Positions 45,995 through 54,262 of a stretch of 64,000 nt of DNA are shown one piece after another (position 1 is the first letter of the stretch; the number at the start of each line of letters is the position of its first letter). A model generated the notes under the pieces. It made no database searches. It was not told the DNA's origin and worked only from the letters and a program-made list of their open reading frames with translations. The translations under genes were made by a program, and so were the position numbers. This stretch comes from an uncultured Pseudohongiella sp. (GTDB taxonomy: Bacteria > Pseudomonadota > Gammaproteobacteria > Pseudomonadales > Pseudohongiellaceae): positions 372,001 through 436,000 of the forward strand of contig OX638341.1 of NCBI GenBank assembly GCA_951812965.1, written 5' to 3'.

Positions 45995-47023
45995 TCAACC
46001 GCCGAGGGCTCGGCTCAGGTCCACCAGTTCTCGAAATTTGTCCAGGGCAACGCCGCTCTGCTGGATGGCGACGGATCTGGCGACGCCCGTCGCCGGGTCT
46101 TCGCTGAGCCCTGCGGCGTAAATCGCGGCACCGGCATTGAGCGCGACGAGTTGCGCGGCCTTTTCGTGTTCCCAGGCCAGCGCCTTGTTGACCAGTTGCA
46201 GGCTTGCCGCCGGACTGTCTACGCGCAGGTCGTCAATGTCGCTGGCCTGTTCCAGCCCGAGCGCTTCCGGAGTGAGTCGGTATTCGCTGATCTCGCCGCT
46301 TTTCAATTCGCCGACCCTGGTGGCGGCGGCGATGCTGATCTCGTCGAGTCCGTCTTCCGCCGCCACGATCAGCACATGCTCGCTGCCGAGTTCCCGCAGC
46401 ACTTCGAGTAATGGCGGGATCCAGGCGGCATCGAATACGCCCATGAGCTGGTTCGGCGCGCCCGCCGGATTGGTCAGCGGACCGAGCAAATTGAATATGG
46501 TGCGCACGCCGATCTCGCGCCGCGCCGCGATGACATGCTTCACGGCGCCGTGATGAGCCGGCGCGAACATGAAACCGACTCCGACCCGGTCGATCAATTC
46601 GCCGACCTGGTCCGGTCCCAGCGCGAGATTGTAGCCGGCGGCTTCCAGCACATCCGCGCTGCCGCTCTTGCTGGTTGCGCCGCGATTGCCGTGCTTGGCG
46701 ACTCGAGCGCCGGCGCAGGCGGCGACGATCGCGGCCGCGGTGGAAACGTTGAACTTGTTGGCGCCGCTGCCGCCGGTGCCACAGGTATCGACGAGATGCG
46801 AGCGGTTGCCGACTGTCACCGGAGTCGCCAGTTCGCGCATGACCCTAGCCGCGCCGAGAATCTCCGCCGCCTTGACGCCTTTCATCTGCAGACCGACAAG
46901 TAGCGCGGCGTTTTGCGCGTCGGTGGTTTCGCCGGACATGACATGCGTCATGACTTCGACCATTTCCGGTGCGGCCAGATCGCCGCCGGCGGTCACGCGC
47001 CTGATCGCATCTTTGATGTCCAT
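45995..47023 (-). CDS. trpD: Anthranilate phosphoribosyltransferase
   Basis: 342 residues from an ATG with GGAGGAAA. Motifs: LVDTCGTGGSGANKFNVST, KHGNRGATSKSGSADVLEAA, RREIGVRTIFNLLGPLTNPA. Transfers phosphoribose to anthranilate. Not fused to TrpG. Gap to trpG 16 bases. Confidence 0.95.
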   Translation of the reverse strand: MDIKDAIRRVTAGGDLAAPEMVEVMTHVMSGETTDAQNAALLVGLQMKGVKAAEILGAARVMRELATPVTVGNRSHLVDTCGTGGSGANKFNVSTAAAIVAACAGARVAKHGNRGATSKSGSADVLEAAGYNLALGPDQVGELIDRVGVGFMFAPAHHGAVKHVIAARREIGVRTIFNLLGPLTNPAGAPNQLMGVFDAAWIPPLLEVLRELGSEHVLIVAAEDGLDEISIAAATRVGELKSGEISEYRLTPEALGLEQASDIDDLRVDSPAASLQLVNKALAWEHEKAAQLVALNAGAAIYAAGLSEDPATGVARSVAIQQSGVALDKFRELVDLSRALGG

Positions 47024-47039
47024 TGGGTTTCCTCCAGGC

Positions 47040-47636
47040 CTATGTCCCGCTACCGTTTTCGGTTCGTTCGAGAAAGTTCCGCAACAGATCGTGCCCGAAT
47101 TCACTGACTATCGATTCCGGGTGAAACTGCACGCCTTCCACATCGAATTCCCGATGCCGCACACCCATGATTTCTTCCCGCTCGTCGCCGATTTCAGTCC
47201 AGGCGGTGACTTCCAGGCAGTCGGGCAAGGTCGCCGCCTCGATCACCAGTGAATGATAACGGGTTGCCGTGAATGGCGATTCCAGTCCTGTGAATACTCC
47301 TTGCCCGGTATGGTGAATCTTGCTCATTTTGCCATGCATTACTCGGCCGGCGCGCACGATTCGCCCGCCTAACTGCTGGCCGATGCTCTGATGTCCCAGG
47401 CATATGCCGAAAATCGGAATCTCGCCGGCGAAGCGTTCGACCAACGCCAGGGAAATCCCCGCCTCGTCCGGCGTGCATGGCCCGGGCGAGATCACGATCT
47501 GCCGCGGCTGCAACTCTGCAATCCGCTCAAGACTGATCTCGTCATTGCGGAACACTTCCACCTCGGCGCCCAACTCGCCGAGATATTGCACGACGTTCCA
47601 GGTAAAGGAATCGTAATTGTCGATCATCAACAACAT
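47040..47636 (-). CDS. trpG: Anthranilate synthase component II (glutamine amidotransferase)
   Basis: 198 residues. Class I amidotransferase with nucleophile C79 in [11 protein letters not shown], plus [11 protein letters not shown] carrying the His-Glu pair. Supplies ammonia to TrpE. TrpE is encoded on the same strand 2 kb upstream, separated by a photolyase gene and a Fic remnant in the opposite direction, so the trp operon is split here and trpG should need its own promoter. Confidence 0.94.
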   Translation of the reverse strand: MLLMIDNYDSFTWNVVQYLGELGAEVEVFRNDEISLERIAELQPRQIVISPGPCTPDEAGISLALVERFAGEIPIFGICLGHQSIGQQLGGRIVRAGRVMHGKMSKIHHTGQGVFTGLESPFTATRYHSLVIEAATLPDCLEVTAWTEIGDEREEIMGVRHREFDVEGVQFHPESIVSEFGHDLLRNFLERTENGSGT

Positions 47637-47689
47637 GGGTGTCCCATCCGGGTTGCCATCCGGGTCGTTAGCGCCGCACATGCTATCAG

Positions 47690-48127
47690 AATTCGCGAGA
47701 AATCAGTCCCGGTGCTGTCCCGCGCTTTCTGCACCGATTCGAAGAAGCGTACCGCAGTCTGGGCAATGCCGAAACCATCCTTTCGGCGGCGGCGGTCCAT
47801 CATCGCCTGATCTGGATTTGTCCATTCATTGACGGTAACGGTCGCGTCGCCCGACTCATGTCTTATGCAAAGTTGCAAGATGCAATGGACACTGGCAGTC
47901 TCTATCCCAAGTCCACCGCAATCCTCAAAGCCATTTTGTTTCGAGGCGAATTGCCCAGAGCCGACGTGCCGACGATAGTGGGAACCACCGCTCGCCAAGC
48001 GCGGCGCATCGTATCCAAATTGCTTGACGCCGAAGTCATCACGTCCGAAAGCCCGCGCAAACCCTTGCGAATCGCCTTTCCCGCCCGCTTGGCGGGCCGC
48101 TGGATGCCGGGATTGTTACCGGAGTGA
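47690..48127 (+). pseudogene. Decayed Fic-domain AMP-transferase gene
   Basis: A single forward frame reads GAVPRFLHRFEEAYRSLGNA, AAAVHHRLIWICPFIDGNGR, then jumps to ILKAILFRGELPRADVPTIV, RQARRIVSKLLDAEVITSES and ends AGRWMPGLLPE. These are consecutive blocks of a Fic family protein. The amino-terminal two thirds is absent, a segment after the Fic motif appears deleted, and the catalytic histidine of HPFxDGNGR is a cysteine here. It overlaps the photolyase start by four bases. Fic enzymes attach AMP to target proteins; this one cannot be active. Confidence 0.75.
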
Positions 48128-49554
48128 ATCCGGCAACCTCCAGTTTGACCGTCATGTGGTTCCGCCAGGATCTGCGGCTGCGGGACAACCCGGCCTTGCA
48201 CGCGGCCGCGGCCGGCGGAAAAGTATTACCGGTCTATGTGCTCGATGACGGGAATGCCGGCGCATGGAAGATGGGCGGAGCATCGCGGTGGTGGCTGCAT
48301 CATTCGCTTGCGCGGCTCAACGAATCGCTGAACGGCAGGCTTTGGGTCTTGCGAGGCGATGCGGAACAGGAGTTGGCCAGACTGTGCGGTTCTCTTCCGG
48401 TACGCAGGATTGTCTGGAACCGGTGTTACGAACCCTGGCGCCGGGAACGCGATCGACGAATAACGGACGCGTTGCGAAGGGTGGGAATCGAAGTGGATTC
48501 CTTCAATGGCTCCCTGCTGCTGGAACCATGGCAAAGTGGCAAGGCGGACAATTCTCCGTACGGAGTGTTCACACCCTTCTATCGCAACCTGGTCAGTTCC
48601 GCCCGACTGGAAAAACCGTCGACCAGACCGAGTGATCTGGACATTGCGGATTGTTCCCAGCCCACGGATCGCGTCGACCTACTCGAACTCAAGCCTCCAA
48701 TTCCCTGGGATGCCGGCCTGGAACAGCGCTGGACGCCGGGCGAGGAAGCCGCCCATCGGCAATTGCGGAAATTTCTTGAACGCGACGCCGACAACTATCA
48801 CGAACGACGCGATCTCCCTGCCGAGGAAGCAGTGTCTTCGCTTTCGCCTCATCTGCATTTCGGCGAGATCAGTCCGCGCCAGATCTGGTGGGACACCCAT
48901 GCCGCGGATGCCGGTGACGGGGGCAACTCATTCATCCGCCAATTGTGCTGGCGCGAGTTCTGCCATCACTTCTTGCACCACCACCCGGATTTCGCAGATA
49001 CCAATTGGAAAAGCGAGTTTGATCAGTTTCCGTGGCGTGACGACCCCGAATCTCTGCGTTGCTGGCAACAAGGCGTTACCGGTGTGCCGTTGGTGGATGC
49101 AGGCATGCGCGAACTATGGGCAACCGGCACGATGCACAATCGCTCGCGCATGGTGACCGCTTCGTTTCTGACCAAGAACCTGCTCATCCATTGGCGGCAC
49201 GGCGCGGAATGGTTCTGGGACTGCCTCGTGGACGCAGATCTGGCGAACAACAGTTTCGGCTGGCAATGGGTAGCGGGCAGCGGCGCCGACGCAGCGCCCT
49301 ATTTCCGCATATTCAATCCAGTGCTGCAATCGCGCAAGTTCGATCCGGCTGGGGAATATCTGCGACATTGGCTACCTGAGTTGAGCCGCCTGCCGAATCG
49401 GCATATACATGCGCCCTGGGAGGCCGGCGAGGCAGTTCTGCGCAAGGCCGGAGTGAGACTCGACGAAAATTATCTCCGTCCGATCATCGATTTGCGCGCT
49501 TCGCGGGAGCGGGCGCTGGCTGCCTGGAACGCAATGCGGCAAGGACGTCCATAG
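48124..49554 (+). CDS. phrB: Deoxyribodipyrimidine photolyase
   Basis: 476 residues from a GTG start. The amino domain (VMWFRQDLRLRDNPAL) binds the antenna chromophore; the carboxy domain binds FAD (LSPHLHFGEISPRQIW, GMRELWATGTMHNRSRMV, and NSFGWQWVAGSGADAAPYFR with the conserved tryptophans). Repairs cyclobutane pyrimidine dimers with light. It arrived on the opposite strand between trpE and trpG together with the Fic fragment. Convergent with trpE, three bases apart. Confidence 0.93.
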   Translation: MNPATSSLTVMWFRQDLRLRDNPALHAAAAGGKVLPVYVLDDGNAGAWKMGGASRWWLHHSLARLNESLNGRLWVLRGDAEQELARLCGSLPVRRIVWNRCYEPWRRERDRRITDALRRVGIEVDSFNGSLLLEPWQSGKADNSPYGVFTPFYRNLVSSARLEKPSTRPSDLDIADCSQPTDRVDLLELKPPIPWDAGLEQRWTPGEEAAHRQLRKFLERDADNYHERRDLPAEEAVSSLSPHLHFGEISPRQIWWDTHAADAGDGGNSFIRQLCWREFCHHFLHHHPDFADTNWKSEFDQFPWRDDPESLRCWQQGVTGVPLVDAGMRELWATGTMHNRSRMVTASFLTKNLLIHWRHGAEWFWDCLVDADLANNSFGWQWVAGSGADAAPYFRIFNPVLQSRKFDPAGEYLRHWLPELSRLPNRHIHAPWEAGEAVLRKAGVRLDENYLRPIIDLRASRERALAAWNAMRQGRP

Positions 49555-49557
49555 CCA

Positions 49558-51036
49558 TCAGTCGTCGATCCGCAATGAGGCCGCGTTGAGCTGGACGGCT
49601 CGCATTATGGCCCTGGCCTTGTTGCGGGTTTCTTCCCATTCCATGTCGGGCTGGGAGTCGGCGACGATGCCGGCGCCGGCCTGGACGTAGATCTTGCCGC
49701 CGGTGATGACGGCGGTGCGGATCGCGATGGCCATGTCCATGTTGTCGTTCCAGCCGATGTAGCCCATGGCGCCGCCGTAGATGCCGCGCCGGTCCGGTTC
49801 GAGTTCGTCGATGATTTCCATGGCGCGAATCTTGGGCGCGCCGCTCAAGGTGCCCACGGGCAAGGTTGCGCGCAGTACGTCGAGCGCGCTGCGGTCGGGC
49901 AGGATTTCGCTTTCGACGGTGGAAGCGATATGCATGACATGGGAGTAGCGTTCCACGAACATCTTGCGCGGCACACGCACGGAGCCGATTTTCGACACCC
50001 TTCCTGAATCGTTGCGACTCAGGTCGATGAGCATGAGATGCTCGGCCAATTCCTTTTCATCGGCGAGCAGTTCCTGCTCGAGCGCGAGGTCCTCCTCTTC
50101 CGTTGCGCCGCGGTGGCGCGTGCCGGCCAGCGGGTGCACGGTGATCTTGCCGTTTTCCACCCGGGCGAGAATTTCCGGCGAGGCGCTGACGACATGATGG
50201 TCCTCGAGATTGAAGAAAACCATGTAGGGTGAAGGATTCAGGTGGCGCAATGCGCGATACAGATGCAGCGGTTCGCCGTTGAAATCTCCCGACATGCGTT
50301 GCGAAAGCACAACCTGCATGCAGTCACCGGCGACGATGTACTCCTTGATACGCTCGACAGCGCGTTTGAAGTCCGCTTCCGGAAAATGCTGATGGTAGTC
50401 GTGGTCTTCGATGGTTCCCGCGCCGTTGGGCGGCAGTTCCAGTTTGTCTCCGAAACGCCGTTCCAGCACATCGAGCCGCTCTTGCGCCGTGGTGTATCCG
50501 CCGGCTCCAGCAGGGTCGGCATTGATCACCAGGGTCGCGGTTCCCATGAGGTTGTCGAAAATGATGATTTCATCGGCCACCATGAGCAGGATATCCGGCG
50601 TTCCGATATCGTCGCGTCCCCTGGAAGGACCTATCCGCGTTTCGGCGTAACGCACGGTATCGTACGAAAAATAGCCTACCAGTCCGCCGCTGAATCGCTG
50701 ATCGCTCAATGCGGTTGGCGCGCGGAATCGTGATTTGAATTCGGCAATGAAGGGAAAAGGATCGGCCAGTTCGTGCCGCTCAACTACTTCACCCTCGGTT
50801 TCCACGGTAACCTCGGTTCCCACCGCCCGCAGCAACGTCCGGCATGGCAGCCCGATAATCGAGTAACGGCCCCATTGTTCGCCGCCCTCAACCGATTCGA
50901 AGAAGAAGCTGTAGGGGCCATCGGCGAGTTTCAGATAGGCGCTGAGCGGCGTTTCGAGATCGGCCAGCACCCTGCGAGCGACCGGAATCCGGTTGCAGCC
51001 CTGCTCCGCAAGCTGCCGAAAACGCCGCTCGTCCAT
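49558..51036 (-). CDS. trpE: Anthranilate synthase component I
   Basis: 492 residues. Chorismate to anthranilate with ammonia from TrpG. The amino domain begins RRFRQLAEQGCNRIPVARRV (normal family start) and includes the feedback region LADGPYSFFFESVEGGEQWG. Catalytic blocks are HPLAGTRHRGATEEED, IDLSRNDSGRV, ATLPVGTLSGAPKIRAMEII and IYVQAGAGIVADSQPD. The ATG has no Shine-Dalgarno because a palindromic repeat abuts it; instead it overlaps the stop of the repeat-encoded frame as TGATG. Confidence 0.94.
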   Translation of the reverse strand: MDERRFRQLAEQGCNRIPVARRVLADLETPLSAYLKLADGPYSFFFESVEGGEQWGRYSIIGLPCRTLLRAVGTEVTVETEGEVVERHELADPFPFIAEFKSRFRAPTALSDQRFSGGLVGYFSYDTVRYAETRIGPSRGRDDIGTPDILLMVADEIIIFDNLMGTATLVINADPAGAGGYTTAQERLDVLERRFGDKLELPPNGAGTIEDHDYHQHFPEADFKRAVERIKEYIVAGDCMQVVLSQRMSGDFNGEPLHLYRALRHLNPSPYMVFFNLEDHHVVSASPEILARVENGKITVHPLAGTRHRGATEEEDLALEQELLADEKELAEHLMLIDLSRNDSGRVSKIGSVRVPRKMFVERYSHVMHIASTVESEILPDRSALDVLRATLPVGTLSGAPKIRAMEIIDELEPDRRGIYGGAMGYIGWNDNMDMAIAIRTAVITGGKIYVQAGAGIVADSQPDMEWEETRNKARAIMRAVQLNAASLRIDD

Positions 51037-51689
51037 CAGATTGCGGGCGAGGCATGCCTCGCCCCTACGGAATCTACGTGGCTTTCGTCGAACGCGGGCG
51101 GGGCATCCATGTCAACTTCCCCGCGTGCGGGCGGGGCGCTCGCCCCTACGGCATCTACGTGGCTTTCGTCGAACGCGGGCGAGGCTTCCATGTCAACTTC
51201 CCCGCATGCGCTCGGGGCGCTCGCCCCTGCGGAATCTACGTGGCTTTCGTCGAACGCGGGCGAGGCATCCATGTCAACTTCCCCGCGTGCGGGCGGGGCG
51301 CTCGCCCCTACGGCATCTACGTGGCTTTCGTCGAACGCGGGCGGGGCATCCATGTCAACTTCCCCGCGTGCGTGCGAGGCATGCCTCGCCCCTACGGCAT
51401 CTACGTGGCTTTCGTCGAACGCGGGTGAGGCTTCCATGTCAACTTCCCCGCATGCGGGCGGGGCGCTCGCCCCTGCGGAATCTACGTGGCTTTCGTCGAA
51501 CGCGGGCGGGGCATCCATGTCAACTTCCCCGCGTGCGGGCGAGGCATGCCTCGCCCCTACGGAATCTACGTGGCTTTCGTCGAACGCGGGCGAGGCTTCC
51601 ATGTTAACTTCCCCGCGTGCGGGCGGGGCGCTGTAGGGGCGACGCATGCGTCGCCCGTGGTCGGTTAACCGCCTTTCTTCCTGAATCAT
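51036..51689 (-). CDS. Repeat-derived open frame linking rpe to trpE
   Basis: 217 codons. The ATG overlaps the rpe stop as ATGA and the stop overlaps the trpE start as TGATG. After a short unique head ([14 protein letters not shown]) the peptide is about seven 27/28-residue repeats such as [17 protein letters not shown] followed by [10 protein letters not shown] or AGASAPPA. Because the DNA period is 81 or 84, several frames are open on both strands, so openness alone proves little. The double overlap is what makes translation plausible. gph, usually between rpe and trpE, is missing here. It may be a translational bridge, a surviving shell of gph, or coincidence. Confidence 0.4.
   Translation of the reverse strand: MIQEERRLTDHGRRMRRPYSAPPARGEVNMEASPAFDESHVDSVGARHASPARGEVDMDAPPAFDESHVDSAGASAPPACGEVDMEASPAFDESHVDAVGARHASHARGEVDMDAPPAFDESHVDAVGASAPPARGEVDMDASPAFDESHVDSAGASAPSACGEVDMEASPAFDESHVDAVGASAPPARGEVDMDAPPAFDESHVDSVGARHASPAI
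51043..51657. repeat. Tandem array of palindromic and linker units, period 81/84 bp
   Basis: The marker ACGTGGCTTTCGTCGAAC starts at 51076, 51157, 51238, 51319, 51403, 51484 and 51568, giving periods of 81, 81, 81, 84, 81 and 84. Each unit alternates a GCATGC palindrome (or a shortened GGGGCGCTCGCCCC form) with a linker containing ATCCATGTCAACTTCCCCGC. The array starts with a palindrome at 51043 and ends with a GACGCATGCGTC palindrome at 51633-51657. The three-base difference is the full against the shortened palindrome. Confidence 0.95.
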
Positions 51690-52369
51690 CTGGTTGGAAT
51701 TCGAGCCTGTTCGAGTTGGTCTCGCATGGCGTCAATGGTGGCGCGATAATCTCCACTGTTGAAGATTGCCGAGCCGGCCACGAACATGTCGGCGCCGGCC
51801 TCGGCGATGGCGCGGATATTCTTGACGCCGACGCCGCCGTCGACTTCGAGCCGAATCGGATTTTGCGCCCCGTCGACGATCGAGCGCGCCTGACGCAGTT
51901 TATCGAGCGTTGCGGGAATGAACTTCTGGCCGCCGAATCCCGGATTTACCGACATCAGCAGCACGAGATCGATCTTGTCGAGCAGATATTCCAGGCAGTT
52001 GAGCGGTGTGGCGGGATTGAAAACCAGCCCCGACTTGCAGCCATGTTCGCGAATCAATTGCAGGCTTCGGTCCACGTGGTGACTGGCCTCGGGATGGAAA
52101 CTGATATAGCTGGCGCCTGCTTTGGCGAAATCCGCGATCAATCTGTCCACCGGGGTCACCATCAGATGCACGTCGATGGGCGCGGTGACGCCATGCTTGC
52201 GCAGGGCCTCGCAGACCATCGGGCCGATGGTCAGATTCGGCACGTAATGATTGTCCATCACGTCGAAATGGATGACATCCGCGCCCGCATCGAGCACGGC
52301 GTCGACTTCATCGCCAAGCCGCGCGAAGTTCGCGGAAAGAATCGAAGGCGCTATGAGGTAGTCGTTCAT
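51686..52369 (-). CDS. rpe: Ribulose-phosphate 3-epimerase
   Basis: 227 residues from the ATG at 52369. TIM-barrel with [55 protein letters not shown] and [11 protein letters not shown]. Interconverts ribulose-5-phosphate and xylulose-5-phosphate. Gene order rpe-(gph)-trpE is common in the class; gph is replaced here by a repeat array. Confidence 0.94.
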   Translation of the reverse strand: MNDYLIAPSILSANFARLGDEVDAVLDAGADVIHFDVMDNHYVPNLTIGPMVCEALRKHGVTAPIDVHLMVTPVDRLIADFAKAGASYISFHPEASHHVDRSLQLIREHGCKSGLVFNPATPLNCLEYLLDKIDLVLLMSVNPGFGGQKFIPATLDKLRQARSIVDGAQNPIRLEVDGGVGVKNIRAIAEAGADMFVAGSAIFNSGDYRATIDAMRDQLEQARIPTR

Positions 52370-52423
52370 CAGGCGCCGCACCCGAAAGATCGTTTGGCGG
52401 CATTCTACAGGGAATGCCGGTAG

Positions 52424-53101
52424 TTATGCCATGAAGCGGGAATTCGCCTCGTGCAGGCGTTCCGGTGTGCCTATGTCCATCCAGTCGCCGTCGTAAAGCT
52501 CTCCTGCGACCTGGTCGCGGGCCATGGCTGCACGTAAAAGCGGCACCACGGAAAGCGGTTCGGGTTTCAGACCTGCGAACAGACCGCGATGCATAATGCT
52601 GATGCCGGCGAAGGTGAGCGGCCCAGCCGCCACGCCGTTGTGGTCATGTACGCGGCCGTTTCCGTGCAGAAAGAAATCGCCGTTGGGTTTAGTCGGCGGA
52701 TTGGGCACGAGCACCAGGTGCGCCAGGGTTCCCGTGCCGTCGACGGGACGCAATTTCGCGTAGTCGAAGTCGGTCCAGACGTCGGCGTTGGCGACGATGA
52801 AGGATTCACCTTCAAGCAGGGGCAGGGCCTGAACGATGCCGCCTGCGGTATCGAGCAGTATCTGTTCAGGCGAATACGAAATTTCCAGCCCGAATCGTGA
52901 ACCGTCGCCAAGGACTTCCCGGATCCTGTCGCCAAGATGAAACAGATTGACCGCGACGCGCTCGATACCGGCCCGGGCAAGACGCATGATCTGATGTTCG
53001 ATCAAGGTGTATTCGCCGACTTTCAACAGCGGCTTGGGCGTGGTTTCGGTGAGGGACCGCATGCGTTTGCCGAGCCCGGCCGCGAGCAGAATCGCTTGCA
53101 T
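52424..53101 (-). CDS. murU: N-acetylmuramate alpha-1-phosphate uridylyltransferase
   Basis: 225 residues. Nucleotidyltransferase with ILLAAGLGKRMRSLTETTPK, FIVANADVWTDFDY and GDWMDIGTPERLHEAN. In the AmgK-MurU peptidoglycan recycling route it makes UDP-MurNAc from MurNAc-1-phosphate, bypassing de novo synthesis. It starts by a TGATG overlap with amgK, and the pair sits beside lptD as in pseudomonads, which supports the assignment. Confidence 0.87.
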   Translation of the reverse strand: MQAILLAAGLGKRMRSLTETTPKPLLKVGEYTLIEHQIMRLARAGIERVAVNLFHLGDRIREVLGDGSRFGLEISYSPEQILLDTAGGIVQALPLLEGESFIVANADVWTDFDYAKLRPVDGTGTLAHLVLVPNPPTKPNGDFFLHGNGRVHDHNGVAAGPLTFAGISIMHRGLFAGLKPEPLSVVPLLRAAMARDQVAGELYDGDWMDIGTPERLHEANSRFMA

Positions 53102-54204
53102 CAGGTCACCGCCGGCAAATTTTCGCGGGCGCGCGGCTCAAGCTCCTTTCGAAACCAGGAAAGCAGCTTTTCCATCTCACCATATTCCTGCGCGACTTCG
53201 CTGAAATACTCCATCACGAGGGGGATATCGGCCAGAAATCCGGACTTGTGATCGCGGATCGTGAGCCGGCAGAAGATGCCGAGCACCTTAAGGTGCCGTT
53301 GCAGCCCCATCAGATCGAAATCGCGCCGGAATTGTACATCTGAAATTCCGGCGACAATGCCGCGGGATCTCGCGCCTTCCAGGTAATACCCGATCCAGCC
53401 TTCGAGCCGGCGTCGATCCCATCGGATGTAACAGTCCCGCAACAATGAAACGAGGTCGTAACTGCATGCGCCGCGGACCGCATCCTGGAAATCGAGTATT
53501 CCGGGGCGATCCGATCCGGCCTCCGGTAACATCAGGTTGCGCGAATGATAATCGCGATGCACCGCTATCTGGACCTGGGAAATGGCCGCTTCGCAAAGAA
53601 AGTCGAAGCAGCCGTCGATCATCTCCAATTGCGCGGTGTTGGGCTCGACTTGCAGCCAGCGGCGGCAGAACCAGTCGGGAAACAGTGACATTTCCCGGGC
53701 CAGCTCCGTCTTGTCATATGCGGGGAGTCCGCTTGGGTTCACGTGTTGCTGCAAGTCGAGCAGGCTGTCGATTGCGGCGCGATAGAGCCTGTCGACAGTC
53801 TCGCTGTCACCGCTTTCTTGTGCCCGCAGCAAACGGGGGAGATAAAGTTGATCGCCAAAATCCTCAAGCAGCATGTAGCCCTGCTCAATATCCGCGGCAT
53901 GGAGTTCCGGCGCGCGCAACGAGGCGGCGCGCAGCATACGGCAGACTTTGACGAAGGGGCGGCTGTCTTCCTTTCCGGGCGGCGCGTCGACGGCGATACA
54001 GGAAAAATTCGCCGTGGGACGAGCGCGAAAATAGCGTCGGTGGCTGGCGTCGCCGCTGACAATTTCCAACTCGCCCAGTTCCGGGGCATGCGGCAGCATT
54101 TGCCGCAGCCTGGCGCGGGTCCAGGCCGTCAGACCGGCGCGGCGGCTGTCTACCGCATTCGTCCGTTTCACTTCGCCTTGCCTTGCATTCGGACTTCGTT
54201 CCAT
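53101..54204 (-). CDS. amgK: N-acetylmuramate/N-acetylglucosamine kinase
   Basis: 367 residues (355 if the GTG at 54168 with AAGG upstream is the start). Aminoglycoside-phosphotransferase fold: SGDASHRRYFRA, YMLLEDFGDQLYL, VHRDYHSRNLML with the catalytic aspartate, and GILDFQDAVRGACSYDLVSL with the metal aspartate. Phosphorylates the anomeric position of recycled MurNAc/GlcNAc for MurU. Divergent from lptD with about 60 bases between starts. Confidence 0.85.
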   Translation of the reverse strand: MERSPNARQGEVKRTNAVDSRRAGLTAWTRARLRQMLPHAPELGELEIVSGDASHRRYFRARPTANFSCIAVDAPPGKEDSRPFVKVCRMLRAASLRAPELHAADIEQGYMLLEDFGDQLYLPRLLRAQESGDSETVDRLYRAAIDSLLDLQQHVNPSGLPAYDKTELAREMSLFPDWFCRRWLQVEPNTAQLEMIDGCFDFLCEAAISQVQIAVHRDYHSRNLMLPEAGSDRPGILDFQDAVRGACSYDLVSLLRDCYIRWDRRRLEGWIGYYLEGARSRGIVAGISDVQFRRDFDLMGLQRHLKVLGIFCRLTIRDHKSGFLADIPLVMEYFSEVAQEYGEMEKLLSWFRKELEPRARENLPAVT

Positions 54205-54262
54205 TATGATGCACTCGCCCTGCCGTCGCGTCGGGCTTCGCTGTCAGGAATATCGACCTCTC

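Noticed and set aside
50773..51636. 287-codon forward-strand ORF and several other forward ORFs over the trpE start and repeat array
   Set aside because: They run antisense to trpE and are open only because the array period is a multiple of three; they have no start context or family match.
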